Position numbers and translations under genes: made by a program. The notes beneath the pieces are model-generated. The model saw nothing but the letters and a program-made list of their open reading frames with translations. It made no database searches and had not been told where the DNA came from. From Daucus carota subsp. sativus (Eukaryota; Streptophyta; Magnoliopsida; Apiales; Apiaceae), in contig NC_030387.2 in NCBI RefSeq assembly GCF_001625215.2, forward strand, positions 37,347,606-37,411,605: a stretch of DNA of 64,000 nt, given 5' to 3'. This document shows, piece by piece, positions 12,216 through 24,073 of the stretch. How positions within the stretch are numbered: position 1 is the stretch's first letter; every line of letters begins with the position of its first letter.

Positions 12216-12301
12216 CCCCCACGTGGGCCCCACAGTGGGCCCCACGTGGGCCCCACAGTGGCCCCCACGTGGGCCCCACGTGGGCCCCACGTGGGCCCCA
12301 C
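12216..12301. repeat. GC-rich palindromic minisatellite with five CACGTG cores
   Basis: About eight copies of an 11-12 bp unit of the form GTGGGCCCCAC, each self-complementary. Five copies are joined through CACGTG (G-box), and two are joined through CACAGTG. It sits in the subterminal part of the CACTA element and contrasts sharply with the AT-rich surroundings. Confidence 0.85.
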
Positions 12302-12570
12302 TTTTTTAAAAAAATAAAATTACTCTAAGGTAACATAATTTTTTGTTGGAGTAGGAGAATAAAATGTTAGATTAAACACTCTTTGCTAACATATCTCGGT
12401 TGTTGCTGTAGGCAAACGATATGTTGCCTTAGACCCCCTAAGGCAACGGCAAAAATCCTATCATAAAATAAATGTTGCCTTAGCCCTTTTATGGGCCTTT
12501 AGCAACATATTGACCCCATTCTGCAACAATTTTTTTATGTTAGATAAGGCCTTTTATGGTGTAGTGAAAT

Positions 12571-13049
12571 TAAGACTCATTTTATTGTACAATCTTCTCT
12601 CATCATGAGCACAAACCTAAAAAAAACATATCCTAACATCATTTTCGGTTACATTCAATTAATTATAGTGGGTGTTTGTTTCCCGCTTTTAAGCCGGGCT
12701 TCTGATTTATAAGTTAGAAGCACTTATTTCGTACCGTTTGTGTAAAAAGTCAAGAAGCACTTATAAAAAGCTAGGAATGCTAGCTTTTGTTTCAGGGCTT
12801 CTGCTTATTTCCCAAACACTTTAATCACTTATAAGTCTTAACTTGCTTCTAACTTCTACTCCACTTTTTTATTTTAAACAATAAGCACTTATTTTAAGGT
12901 CACCCAAACGGCCCCATAAACTTTCCATACTTAAATCTGTTGTGGCAAATGTATCTACCAAATTATCCGACGCCACTAATAACTTCTAGTTTTGGTAATG
13001 TAAAATTACCAGATGGTCTCCGGAATACTCCCAACGCCCAGCTGGTAAT
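12571..13049. other. Probable hAT-like MITE remnant next to the CACTA element
   Basis: About 12668-12920 begins GGGTGTTTGTTTCCCGC and ends CACCCAAACGGCCCC, with inner words (AGAAGCACTTAT against ATAAGTGCTT) on opposite strands. This fits a degenerate terminal-inverted-repeat element of the 'GGGCCGTTTGG' hAT type. No target duplication could be fixed. Confidence 0.4.
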
Positions 13050-13051
13050 TA

Positions 13052-13354
13052 CTCCCTCCGTCTCAATTTATAGGTCCATTTTGAGAAAAAAATTTGTCCC
13101 AAAACACTTGTCCCTCTCTTCTTTCAATACAAATTTATCTACATATTAATTGTGATTTTTTTGAAACTCAACATTATTCTCATTTCTCAATGCACTAAAT
13201 CCCTATATTTATTGTGATTTTTTTGAAACTCAACTATATTCTCACTTATCATTGCACTAATTAATGATACATGATATAAGATTCTATCCAACAAATTTTT
13301 TTCTTAATATGTGTGTTTATTCCAAAATGGACTTATAAATTGAAGCTGAGGGAG
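13052..13354. mobile_element. Stowaway (Tc1/mariner) MITE, 303 bp
   Basis: The left terminus is CTCCCTCCGTCTCAATTTATA. The right terminus reads TATAAATTGAAGCTGAGGGAG, its diverged inverted complement. TA dinucleotides flank it at 13050-13051 and 13355-13356, the Stowaway signature. Internally ATTGTGATTTTTTTGAAACT is duplicated about 70 bases apart (near 13147 and 13218), so the core contains a tandem duplication. Confidence 0.88.
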
Positions 13355-13356
13355 TA

Positions 13357-14217
13357 ACAAGCTAATCTTATTTCCATTTTAGAAACTAAACAACAACATT
13401 AATAAATTTCACGTGATCTAGCTCATTAGTTGAAACAACCGCTTTTGCACCCTCTTAATTAAGTAAATAAAACAGCTACATCATTGATGTTTCTTCGGTG
13501 AACATTTTTGATCAGGTCAGAACTGATTATACAGGATAAGTCCAAATTAAAGTCGATAACTGAAAGAACGCTACTTCTTTTTGGACTTAATTTTTTTGTT
13601 GTCATTTCTTTTTCGTTTTTCTTTGGCAAAATAGTACATAATTATTATATTTCTTTTGAGAAGTAACTTATTTGAGTTCAACAATTGGTTTTTTTCTCTT
13701 TTTCAAATTAATTTATAATTAATACTCCTTTATAAGCATATATCTCGACGTTGTCCAAAATTAACTTAATGTCAAATCAGGCCTCTCTTGTCATCGACAT
13801 ATTATTTATGAATTGAATATTCATAATATATCGTTGATTTTGTTAGCCAGAATAACTCATTACAAATATTAGGGACTATTATTCGTTCAGTTGAGTTCGA
13901 ATTCAGAGTTGTTAGGTTTTTAAAATGAAAAATCATAGCAAATCAATGTTGGTTCAAATTTGGTTTCGAAAACGTCCATCCGACTTCAGAATGCATATTT
14001 TAAAATGACAAAGCAAGAATGAATAAAGTAAATTTTATATTGAAGATCATTCACAGATATGTCCGTTGAAAGAGAAAGACCACTCATAGATAATATTATT
14101 TATGATATTATTTTATTATTATTCAGTTCGATCCAAACCTATAACCAGAACCAAACTATTTAAAACAATTCACTGAATTTACGATCTCACTTTCAGTCAG
14201 TTTCGTGTCTAATATAA
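13357..14217. other. AT-rich spacer, nothing identified
   Basis: No gene, repeat boundary or RNA could be supported on either strand. Confidence 0.35.
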
Positions 14218-14226
14218 ATTTTTGCT

Positions 14227-15394
14227 GGGAAAATAGATTTTCTTGCCACTCAACTTATAGTGTTTTTAGAAACTTACCACCCAACTAATTTTTTTATTAT
14301 TTTAGTCACTAATGTTAGGTTTGGTTTTATTTTTAGCCACCAACTTAGGTTTGAATTTGATTGCCGGCATTATTATAATTTTTTTGTCACTAAACTTATT
14401 GCGTTTTTAGAAACTAACCACTAAACTATAATTTTTTTATTTTACTCACTAGTGTTAGATTTAGCTCTCTTTTTTTTGTCACTGAAGTTAGATTCAGATT
14501 TGATTATTAGCATTACATTTTATGTGTATCATTATTAAAATATAATGGTAGTCGGTAATATTTTGATGATTTGATATATGTTTGTATTTTTATATGTAGT
14601 ACTTTTTATGTCTTCAAGGTCGCTTACCTTGGATGAAAAGAATTTTACACGCATTATGTGGCCTTTAAAAGATGTAGTTTCATATATAACTTTATTTTTT
14701 TCTTCCGAATGAAAATTCAGCGTTTGAATTTTTACACACAAAAATAAGTTATGAAACTATGTTTTATAAGAATCTTAAATACATGCTAAGCACTAGAGAA
14801 AATTTGTAAACTAATGAGAGGGACGGAGGGAGTAATAATAATATAAAATGATGCATTATATATAGAGGACAATCATCGAAAATTAAGTTTTCCTCTCTAT
14901 TTATTTATCTCGAAAATTATAATAAGATAAAGTTATTAAAATTTTTGAAGATAAATTTAAAAGAGATCTTAGACTGAGCTAGTCCATTGAAAGTTTAATA
15001 GCGAAAGATGATGCGTCATATCACTCAATTACACTTTATCTTATGAGAGAGGGTGAATTGTTTAAAATCATTGATTTCATATTCATGATTTATTGAATTT
15101 TTAGAATCTAATTACTATTTTTCCTGATTTTAATTTTTCATTGGCTCATATTATATTATTATTGCTATATATAAGGATATAAACATACGACACATCATCA
15201 AAGATTAGATACTATAACTATGTATAAATGATGCTACAAAAAATTATCATAATGCTAGTAATCAAATCCAAACCTAAGTTGGTGGCTAAAAACAAAACTA
15301 AACCTAACATTAGTGACTAAAAGAATAAAAAAATTAGTTGGGTGGTAAGTTTCTAAAAACATTATAAGTTGAGTGGCAAAAAAATCTATTTCCC
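14227..15394. mobile_element. Mutator-type MITE (1168 bp) with duplicated terminal segment
   Basis: The ends are inverted: GGGAAAATAGATTTTCTTGC on the left, and GGGAAATAGATTTTTTTGCC from the right on the other strand. The inverted similarity continues for about 130 bases through CCACCAACTTAGGTTTG. A perfect 9-bp duplication, ATTTTTGCT, flanks it (14218-14226 and 15395-15403). Just inside the left arm, about 14380-14510, the terminal text occurs a second time in diverged form (TTTTTAGAAACTAACCACTAA then ACTCACTAGTGTTAGATTTAG), so the left arm holds two tandem copies. No credible protein is present. Confidence 0.85.
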
Positions 15395-15685
15395 ATTTTT
15401 GCTCAATCTTGAATTCTTGATCACAACTTATTGCTCGTATTGAAAAACTTCCAAACATCATTACTAGATCAACGCCACGTTGGACTTGTCCATCTAACAT
15501 ATTGAAGAAGCAATTCTTCTGTTAGAAATCAAGTCAGAACCCACAGGTCACAACCACACGAGTACGACAGTGTTGAGAAAATTCAAAGAAGCAATCCACC
15601 GAGGGACCTTAATTATCACAGACGTAATGTAAACATGTCAAATTAAGACAGACATAACCGAGTCCATGTGTACTATAAATATATA

Positions 15686-16712
15686 CTCTCTCCGGCCCGC
15701 TGGTTTCTATACACTTTTCTTTTCATACTCCCTCCGACCCTCTGATTTTTATACATTTTTCTTTTCAAATGTCCCCTTTAATTATATACATTTCAAAACT
15801 TTTCCAAAATAGTAAATTTTTAGAATATAAATATCCCACTCACCCACTATGTCCATCTACTTTTTCAAATATATCAATTAAATATTCATGAGTCCCGCCA
15901 CTTTACCTACTTTTCTTTATCTTTCTCATTATTTTACCATACTTTATACATTTTTATTAATCTCCGTGTTCATTTCACATGTATACATTACATCCCACAG
16001 TAGGGGTGTACACGGGTCAGTGAAACCGACCGAACCAACCCAAACCGACCATATTTCACCCGAACCAATCCGAACTTTTTGATCCGATTGATAATTGGAT
16101 TAAAAAATGAGTAACCCGAGTTGGACACGGGTTTCGTTTTTTTTAACCGATCCAACCCAATCCGATTAAAAAATATTAAATTACATACAAAAATTATTCA
16201 GCCCACCCAAGTAAAATGTTAGCCTATGCCATTTAACTAATTGTTGATTTGCTGTACTTTGCTAATTATTGGTTTGTTTTGCTTTACTATTGTTTTTGTT
16301 CAACTTAATTTTTAAATTTATCGCTGTAATTCTGAAGTGTCTGGTATCGAGCATAACTTGGTATGAACTTTAATTGTTTTGGGCAGCAGTGCAGATGTTA
16401 TAGTGCTCAACTCATTTTGTATATACTAGGTATTTCACCTCCTTGCTGTAGTACATTCGGTTAAAATTTTATTTTTTAATGTGTCGAAATTTGTTTTTGC
16501 TAGATTATGGAAAAGAAATTATTTTATATTTCATAACCCGATCTAACTGATCCGAACCGAAGTAATACAAATTGGTTTGGGTTATGAATTTAATTTTTAT
16601 GGTTTGGGTTGAGAATTTGAAAACCCGATTTAATTGGGTTGGATCGTTAAATTTCTTCAACCCGTCCGACCCGAACCGTGTACACCCCTATCCCATAGGG
16701 ACGGAGAGAGGC
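15686..16712. mobile_element. Stowaway-like repeat interrupted by a hAT MITE
   Basis: CTCTCTCCGGCCCGCTGGTT at 15686 and a second CTCCCTCCGACCCTCTGATT at about 15729 are diverged copies of the Stowaway terminus; both are followed by TATACA(C/T)TTTTCTTTTC. The matching far end, GGGACGGAGAGAG, lies at 16698-16710. A separate element (16001-16690) is inserted in between. No clean TA duplication remains at the right edge, so this is an older copy. Confidence 0.5.
16001..16690. mobile_element. hAT-type MITE (690 bp)
   Basis: The terminal inverted repeats are TAGGGGTGTACACGG at both ends. The flanks TCCCACAG (15993-16000) and TCCCATAG (16691-16698) make an 8-bp target duplication with one mismatch, the hAT signature. 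The subterminal regions carry repeated CCGAACC/GGTTTGGGTT words on opposite strands. It lies inside a Stowaway-like repeat and is therefore younger than that repeat. Confidence 0.8.
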
Positions 16713-18074
16713 AATACACACCGATAACTTCGTAGAGAGCTGATAGCAACGTATCCTATGCTAGCAGCTTCTTCAAAATAATAATATTAGATATCTGAAC
16801 TTAGATTTACAGATATCTAATATGTTGGAGTTGCTCTAGCTTAAGAATTTGAGTACGGTTTCAGTAATACATTAGACAAAATTATATCCGAAAATATGCA
16901 TCTGGAATCCAATACCAACTTATAAAATTAGTTTTTGAGTGAGGATGAATGTAAAATGTTTTGATTCTAATAAAGTTTTTGTAACCAAATATTCTGAGAA
17001 TTTTAAGAAAATTGGTCAGTCACTTAACATGATACAAGAAAAGAATTAAAATCATTATATTCTATCATTTCTAGTTAGGCAAAACTAATTTTTTTTCTAA
17101 GAAACATTATAATATATAGATATAGATATAGGTGAAAACAAGTTGAACTTGGTGCCCTGTGCTGCTGAGTGCCGAGACAAAGTAGGGTTTCATAATTTCC
17201 AAATTAAATATTTGGTGCTAATTAATAAATGTAGTTACAGGCAGCTGTTCTACCATCCCTGCCTTTGACTCTTAACACTGCCTGAGCCATCCATCTCTTC
17301 ACTACTGAACCTGTATAATTTGATATGTCAACTGCTGACCTGATTACATACACACATCAAGTTCATGTAGATTATTATTTATTATGGTATCTGTATATAT
17401 ATCGGTAATTGATTATCCAGATACTGATACTTCAACCCTCAAATCCCTAACTACTTTGGAGCTTTAATAGTTTCATACTCACTACAGGAACCAAACCTTT
17501 TGCATTATGAGACTCACATGTCTGTTCAATATCACACTCCTTGATTGCAAGGGTGACTTCGATTGAACCGACTAATAGTCATAAACAGTATTATCAGAAT
17601 CGAACTGTGCGCGATAGAAACAGATGAATAATGGATCTCAACTATGAAAAATCTTGTTGACATAAATTGACCTGAAACTTGACATAACTCGTGAGTGTCC
17701 CTCCTGACTTGAAATTACGTAAAAGCTGCATATGCCTGTAATCTCAAATTAACCTGGGATGACTGACTTTTCAGTTTCAGAACTGACAGGGATTTTCAAA
17801 CATCTTAGTCCATAACAGAGAAAGCGAAATTGAATACTCCAAGTAGCTGGACTTGAATAATTTCAGACTCGCCCCAACAAATTTCAACAAAGCACTTTAA
17901 CTGTAATGCTCCTAAAGACAGGAAGGTAGATTTAATTCAACTGGGTTCATTACTGAGAAACATCATTTGCAGTATATTGAAAAGGTAGATGTCCTTAAGA
18001 AAGTGGTAGATATTTAATCCATCAATTCAAGGCGTCAAAATCATCCGAAATCAGTTAATATAGATAAATAAAAA
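16713..18074. other. Spacer and ALG6 3' flank
   Basis: Non-coding, AT-rich. The last few hundred bases before 18075 should include the ALG6 3' UTR on the minus strand. No gene is supported. Confidence 0.4.
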
Positions 18075-21000
18075 TCAGAGGTGCTTTTCTTTGGCCATCG
18101 GAGCAGAGTGCTGTTTTGATAACATCCACTGTTTTTTGTTTGTGTAAACGGCAACTGCAATGAACTGGGAGAAGCATAAGAGCATAATGATGGCTTCAAA
18201 GAGAAAGGGGTACCTCCTGGGTGGACTAATGGTCAAGTATATGACGTGAAGAAGAACAGAAATCATAGTAATAACAGCGACTAGTAATGACTTTGCAGTG
18301 GATGTAGAACTCCTTTCCCTGGCATCTTGTTTCCAACCAGGTGCATTGTAAAGAAGTATAAAAATACCATATAGGGCAGCATATGGTATTACCAATTTAT
18401 CACGACAAAGAAGGGGAAACATAGAGAGCAATGCGAACTGTATGAGCCACTGGAAGATAGACGGTTCTTCCAAAGCCAACAAACTTGCTGGCAGTAGAGG
18501 CAGTAGAATAGACTTCTCGTGTACTGTATCGTCACAAGAGAGATTATATATTTATTTACAATCACTGAGATGTAAAATCACGAATGGAAAGATATATAAT
18601 TAACCTTTAAAAAAAAAGGTATATAATTATAAAGAAAGGTAAATTTTTAAATACCTTGGAATGAGAACATGTAGAAGGAGAATGCACTATTTAGCAGTGA
18701 ATACAAGAAACCATGACTGCTTGGATATCTTATTTGCTGAACCACTGAAGGCAGACATGTAAAAAGGGTAGCAGAAAGACTAAGAAGCTTTAGTGATTGA
18801 GTGGTGAACAATCTTTTCCACTTTATCATTATTGAAGTTGTGCACCAAAAGTTAGCCACATAATCTTCATAAATCCCCCTTTCAAATGGAGCTAGACGAG
18901 AGAGCACCTGCAGCAAGCATCATTGATAACGAAAAACAGGGGTATCCTCAAGAAATAAAAAAAAATTACACCCACCAATGAAAGATTGATTCTAGAAGCA
19001 ATTGTAACCTCGATGCTCGTAGATTTTTCTTTCAAATAGATCATAACGACACTTTAAATATATTTAAATACATGTTAATTACCTCCTACTCTCAGAAGGC
19101 TAGGTGAACCTGTTTTATTCAGATTAAACTACATAAAAAAAAAAGTCAGAAATAGTTGCAGTCCACTAGTATAACTATTCTTATAACAATTACTAAAAAA
19201 ATATGTTTGTCATAAGGAGAGGGTGTTAAACTCTTGGATGGAATATGTTTAAATACATAAAAGCATCTATTGAAGATATTTTCTGCCTTTCTGTTAACTG
19301 AGCAACTTTTTTATCTCCAATCCTCATTCAGATCTTTCATACATAGTGAAGCTGCTACCTGATGTACTTTTTGCATTTTTTTTTAAACACAATTTCAGAG
19401 AAGAAATGCAAGTAGACAACATAGACTGCAATAATGTTTAGTGAGACTTGCATGTGTAAGAAGTCGTGGTTCTTACCTCTAAAAAGGAATTCAATGAATG
19501 AAGATACGGCCACCAGACAACAGCAAATGTTCCTAAGACTACCAGCCCCAGTTTAAGTACCTCAATATACGGGTTTCGGCGTCTTAGGCATTTGCCAAAG
19601 AGGTGGCCGAAAAATGCAGGTGCAAAATAGGCACTCATCTGCACAAACAGAAAGAAAAACATCTAATTAGAAGATTATTACGTTAAAATAGATAATTCTT
19701 TAGTTCGTTGTAAATGAATCAGTATGTATGCTTATCGAATTTTTAAAGCTCTATTATAACAGTCATCCAATAGGTCTTTCACAATTTGCAATTTAATGAT
19801 CAATCCCATTCTACGGATGCTCAGTTTTAAGAGTACCTAAGATCAGCACGATAGGGGCTACCATATGCATGATACACATTTAAATCCTTGACAACATTAT
19901 CTTGCCCCGAAGATAGCACTTATGTTGACATATACCAAGTTTTCAGTGATCAGTCTATGTAAATTGTTTAGACTGTAGACTCCCTATGTCACACCTTAAG
20001 CTATATAATCAGCTGCTATGATAGCTAATACTTTGGCAAATTTCTTGGCGATTAGGAATTTTAAATTTTGGTCATTTGAATAATAACCATAGTCCATAGC
20101 ACTCCTATTCATTTTTTTCTCTTTCCCATCAATTTGAATAATATGCATAACAGTCTATCCTCGTAAACATTTTCCACTATCAACACCTAAATAGGTATAT
20201 AGGAGCACAGAGTAGACACCTAATAGCTTTCATATTGACATCATGACTCATGCAGATACATGGCGAGGTGTACAAAATAAATTTAATAATGGCAAGCTTC
20301 GTTCAATGTCCAAAGATATAAATACATAAACAATCAAGCAGTTACAACCACACCTTTGAATACAACCAGTTACGGTGGATAAATATATTATAGAAGTGGA
20401 CTATGGTTCCATTGCTGGGGATTTATAAATTTGAGCTAAATAGTATGTTTGTGGGAAGTGTGGAGACCTGTTTGTGATTAAGAGCTAGGCAGAACAGAGA
20501 AGAACCAACAAGCTCTTTTCCAGATATAATGGCGGCGATAGCTCCCACAGTAAGGCCCAAGCTGATACAGTTATACTGACAATTAATGAAAAAAGGATGA
20601 GAACCTTTAGAATAATCACACAAGATAAAATGGAATTCCAGCTGTTAATTTGCTACTTTTAGAAAGAAATACTTCCATGACTCCAATAATAAAGATATAC
20701 CTGAAAGTGACCATGATCGATTAGGATGAGGCATGGGCTAAGCAGAATGATTGTGGTATGCCAGGCTATATTATTTTTATGTGTACCCTGTTGTCCAGAA
20801 TAATATGCAGTGACAAAGCAAAGAACTGCAGGAAAGAATATCAAGGCATCAGACAATAAAACTGTCCATCTCATGAGTAGTTTTCTGCAGGGAAAGACAA
20901 AAAGAGAGGTTGGCGAATCTATGGACAATGGTTTCAGTTAGTAACAGAAAAATAATTAGCATAGTAGTAAATATATGCATACTGGTGGTTCAGGATAAAG

Positions 21001-21424
21001 ATTGAGAATACAAATGACTTCCAAAGAAATTTCACCCGGAGAATTAGAGTACACACCCGAGATAGGATTCATGTCCGCGCGAAGAATAAAGTGAGACAGA
21101 GTCAGGGTGGAAGTATCTAAGTAAAAGACCGTGAACATAGCTCTGATAAGCAGTAAGGGGAGGATAATCAAGTCCCCAGTAGCTGAGATCATTGATGGTA
21201 CTGTTTCGATACCACTCCTGAGGAGGAAGACCAAGTGTAATCTCCATCCAGTGTCTTTGTGCTTCAAAATCCCCATACTTGGGGGGATTTCCAGCACCTG
21301 AATAGGGATGCAGTGATACAGCAACTCTAACCAACAATGCAAACACGCTAATGCAAAGAAACAAAACAGCACTATTCTTGTAATCCCCCTTCTCCATTGT
21401 CGTCTTCTCCATCTCTCTCACCAT
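18075..21424 (-). CDS. ALG6: Dolichyl-P-Glc:Man9GlcNAc2-PP-dolichol alpha-1,3-glucosyltransferase (ALG6)
   Basis: Coding exons on the minus strand are 21424-21057, 20884-20701, 20575-20468, 19638-19477, 18907-18655 and 18523-18075. All have GT/AG junctions, and together they give 507 aa in one frame. ALG6 adds the first glucose to the lipid-linked oligosaccharide in the ER lumen during N-glycan assembly. The luminal signature is present at residues 58-92: HWMEITLGLPPQEWY, then a YWGLDYPPLTAYQSY block. Later landmarks are DHGHFQYN, the FAPAFFG and WWPYLHSL segments, RLAPFERGIYEDYVANFWC and LLCRDK. Hydrophobic segments throughout fit a GT-C multi-pass protein. The start is the Met at 21424, directly after a TTTTTAG acceptor, so a 5'-UTR intron (21425-21995, donor GTAATTG) is likely. 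No defect is seen. Confidence 0.95.
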
Positions 21425-23803
21425 CTAAAAATAAAGTAGTAGAGTCCTACAATGCCCTCAACTCCAAAATTTTTGAAATGACGAAATGCAACCCGAGATC
21501 AAACCAAAAAATCTGTACATAAATAAACCACATCAGGCCCCAAACTTCACGACAACCCCACAAACAAGCTTAAACTATTCCAGTCAGCATCATCATATGT
21601 TACCTTCAATGCAATACTAAAAAACAAATTCTCCCAATTCGCAATACCTAGAGCAAATATTGTGCAACCCAATTAAATTACAAGAATCAATTACAAATTT
21701 AAACTGAAATTATATATTACTCCATTCGACAATCGCCACGTGAGATTCCACATTTTTTAAAAAGCATAAACATACTGTCATACTCTAAAGAAATGGATCC
21801 ACAACCAACATATTTCATTAGCTATCGAAATTGAAGATGGTTTTCACGGAACTACTAATCGAAACATCTTCAATTGCTGCAGTAATTACTGATTAGAAAG
21901 CAGTTAGAATTAAAAGCGAGTGTGAACTAGAAAGCATCTCAGCAAGTGATTATAAACGAGTGTGCGAGGTAGGGGAGAAAATAATACACAATTACCTCCT
22001 CCTGTGTTTACAAGCGATTCTGAATCTGTGATAGATAATCGCTACCGTTGAACATGCGCTCTTGCCGCGGTCGTTGAAAAATTAGTCTCGCAACTCGCAA
22101 GCATGCGGAGGAGGTAGTGTATTTCTCGGTTAAGAAACGAGAACGAACCGCACCGAACCTGGTTTAAGTCTCTTCTACGATTCGGGTTTCTGTTTACAAT
22201 TCTTCAAGAAAAGCGCAGTAACTACTAAGTGTAATATTATCTTCCTGTATTTAAATATGAATTATAAATTATAATATATAAAAATAATATTTTTCATAAA
22301 ATTCGATAATAAAATTTGTGATAGTTACACGAAGAACATAGGGTCCGTTTGGCCAAATTTAAAAAATTTGATTTCATACTTAAAATAAAGAAGTGGAGTA
22401 AAGTGAGAAGTAAAATAAGTTAATAAAATATTTGGAAAACAAACAGAAACTGTGAGAGAGAATAGCATTCTCAGCTGCTTAAAAATGTTTCTATTTCTTT
22501 ACACAAACGGATAAAAAAAAGTAGAAGCCAGAAGCAGAAATGGCTTCTGGTTCCTAACAGCCTCGTATACTTTCTCCTTCTGAAAGGAGGTTTTAAGCAG
22601 AAACTTATTAATAGTTGTTTCACCTAACGTGCTTAATTATGTTAATTTATATTCAGTAATTTATAATAATTGTAAATTATTATTTTTTGTATTTTAATTA
22701 TATATATATATATATAGATATAACGTTTCTCAGTTGCGGCATCTGATTGGCGTTTAATCTTTTTTACTTAAAAAATAAATCAATTTTTTGAAGAAAAAAT
22801 ACATATTAACAATTTTCCCTAGAAATAAATAGTTTATTTATGAAAAATAAAAGCATCTTCAGCGGGTTTGGATAAAACTTGTTGGCAAAATCGAATACTT
22901 AAAATATTAAGTAAGATTTGTTGAACATGTATCACATTATGATTCCATGATATTGACAAATTTTTAACAACATAATGTGAATATTAAGTTGTTATGAATA
23001 AAATATGTCGCTTTAATACGTTAATAAATAATGTGAAATCGATTTCTTACAAATGTGCACAGATTTGACAAATATAGCCAACATCATATTTGATGTTGGC
23101 TATATTTAAATAAGGACAATGTATCATTCGGCTTAGATTTTCTCGATTCCAACACTTTAATTTATAATATATATTAATGATTTTTAACAAAAGATTCTAA
23201 ATGGTTGGAAATATTCTAAGATAAGTCAAACCATATCAATATTTAACAATAGTTGTTTTAATTTTTACTATTCTTTATACTTACTCTATTCCAGGTTATT
23301 TACGTTGTTTTTTGACACACACATTTTGATATTCTCATAAAATATAGTTCGATATATGAGAAAATATGTGATAATTTATTGAAATTCGATTAAATCAGTT
23401 TTTATAGTGTCTTCCACACAAAAACTAGAAAGATTTTTGAATTACCTATTTATTTTAAATTTTGGTGTTATATTTAAAGTTGATTCCATTTGGAAATTGT
23501 AGAGTCGCAAGTTGCAAGTATGTATTTGACAAAAAAAAATCCCTAAAAAAATGTATATATACAATTATGTTAAAAATAAAAAAATAATTTTTCTAAAAAG
23601 AATAAAATTGTACATATATTTTTAAAATACCTGTATATTTTTTTGTTTTTTTTTTTGAAAAATATATTTAATAGTGATAAAATTATTGACGGTATATAAT
23701 ATTCGCTTATTATAATTTAGTGGGCTTATAGAAGGGAATACCTTGAGAGAGCCGAGGGTTGAAATACGACGTCGTAGTAATTAAAGAGTAAAGAACCTCT
23801 AGA
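21425..23803. other. ALG6 5'-UTR intron and divergent ALG6/CCT6 intergenic region
   Basis: 21425-21995 reads as a 5'-UTR intron of ALG6, with a leader exon upstream to about 22060. From 22340 to about 22640 there is a degenerate repeat beginning GGGTCCGTTTGGCCAAATTT, with paired AGAAGCC/GGCTTCT words, of the same style as the repeat at 12670. A TA microsatellite lies at 22697-22717. The rest is AT-rich spacer shared by the two divergent promoters. No gene is seen. Confidence 0.5.
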
Positions 23804-23816
23804 AAACCCTAAACCC
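23721..23816 (+). promoter_or_regulatory. CCT6 proximal promoter: site II-like TGGGCT and telo box
   Basis: A TGGGCT (site II-type) hexamer lies at 23721-23726, and the telo box AAACCCTAAACCC at 23804-23816. This pair is typical of promoters of plant translation and chaperone housekeeping genes active in dividing cells. A CT-rich leader follows, then a 5'-UTR donor at 23927/23928 (CCAAG|GTAACC). The regulatory role is inferred from motif identity and position only. Confidence 0.5.
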
Positions 23817-24073
23817 ACATTTCAGTTTCAGTTAACTCACTACCCCTCTTTTTCCTCCTCTCGGAACGCCCTTCTGTTCCTACTCGATCTTCAAATCGCC
23901 GATCTATCCCGGCGTTATAACTCCAAGGTAACCCCTCTCCATCTCCCTCCCTCCCTCTCTCTCCCTCTCTCCCAGTCTACACATCTCTCTGATATAAATA
24001 AGGGTTTTCTATTTGCTGTAGCTTAATCTGTTTACGTGAAATCTGATAAAATCACACATCTACAGTATTAAAA

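Larger units (their letters stand above)
9739..12566 (+). mobile_element. CACTA (En/Spm) DNA transposon, deletion derivative (2828 bp)
   Basis: The left end reads CACTACGCCATAAAAGGCCT. The right end, reverse-complemented, reads CACTACACCATAAAAGGCCT, a classic CACTA terminus with one mismatch in these 20 bases. AAAT flanks both ends (9735-9738 and 12567-12570); CACTA elements normally duplicate 3 bp, so the exact duplication is ambiguous. Subterminal repeats of the TGTTGCCTTA/TTAGCAACAT type crowd both ends (about 9765-9930 and 12090-12540), as expected for TNPA binding regions. Inside are a CT-rich leader region, several introns' worth of T-rich DNA and one TNPA-like coding exon. No TNPD/transposase catalytic region is present, so it looks non-autonomous. 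Confidence 0.85.
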
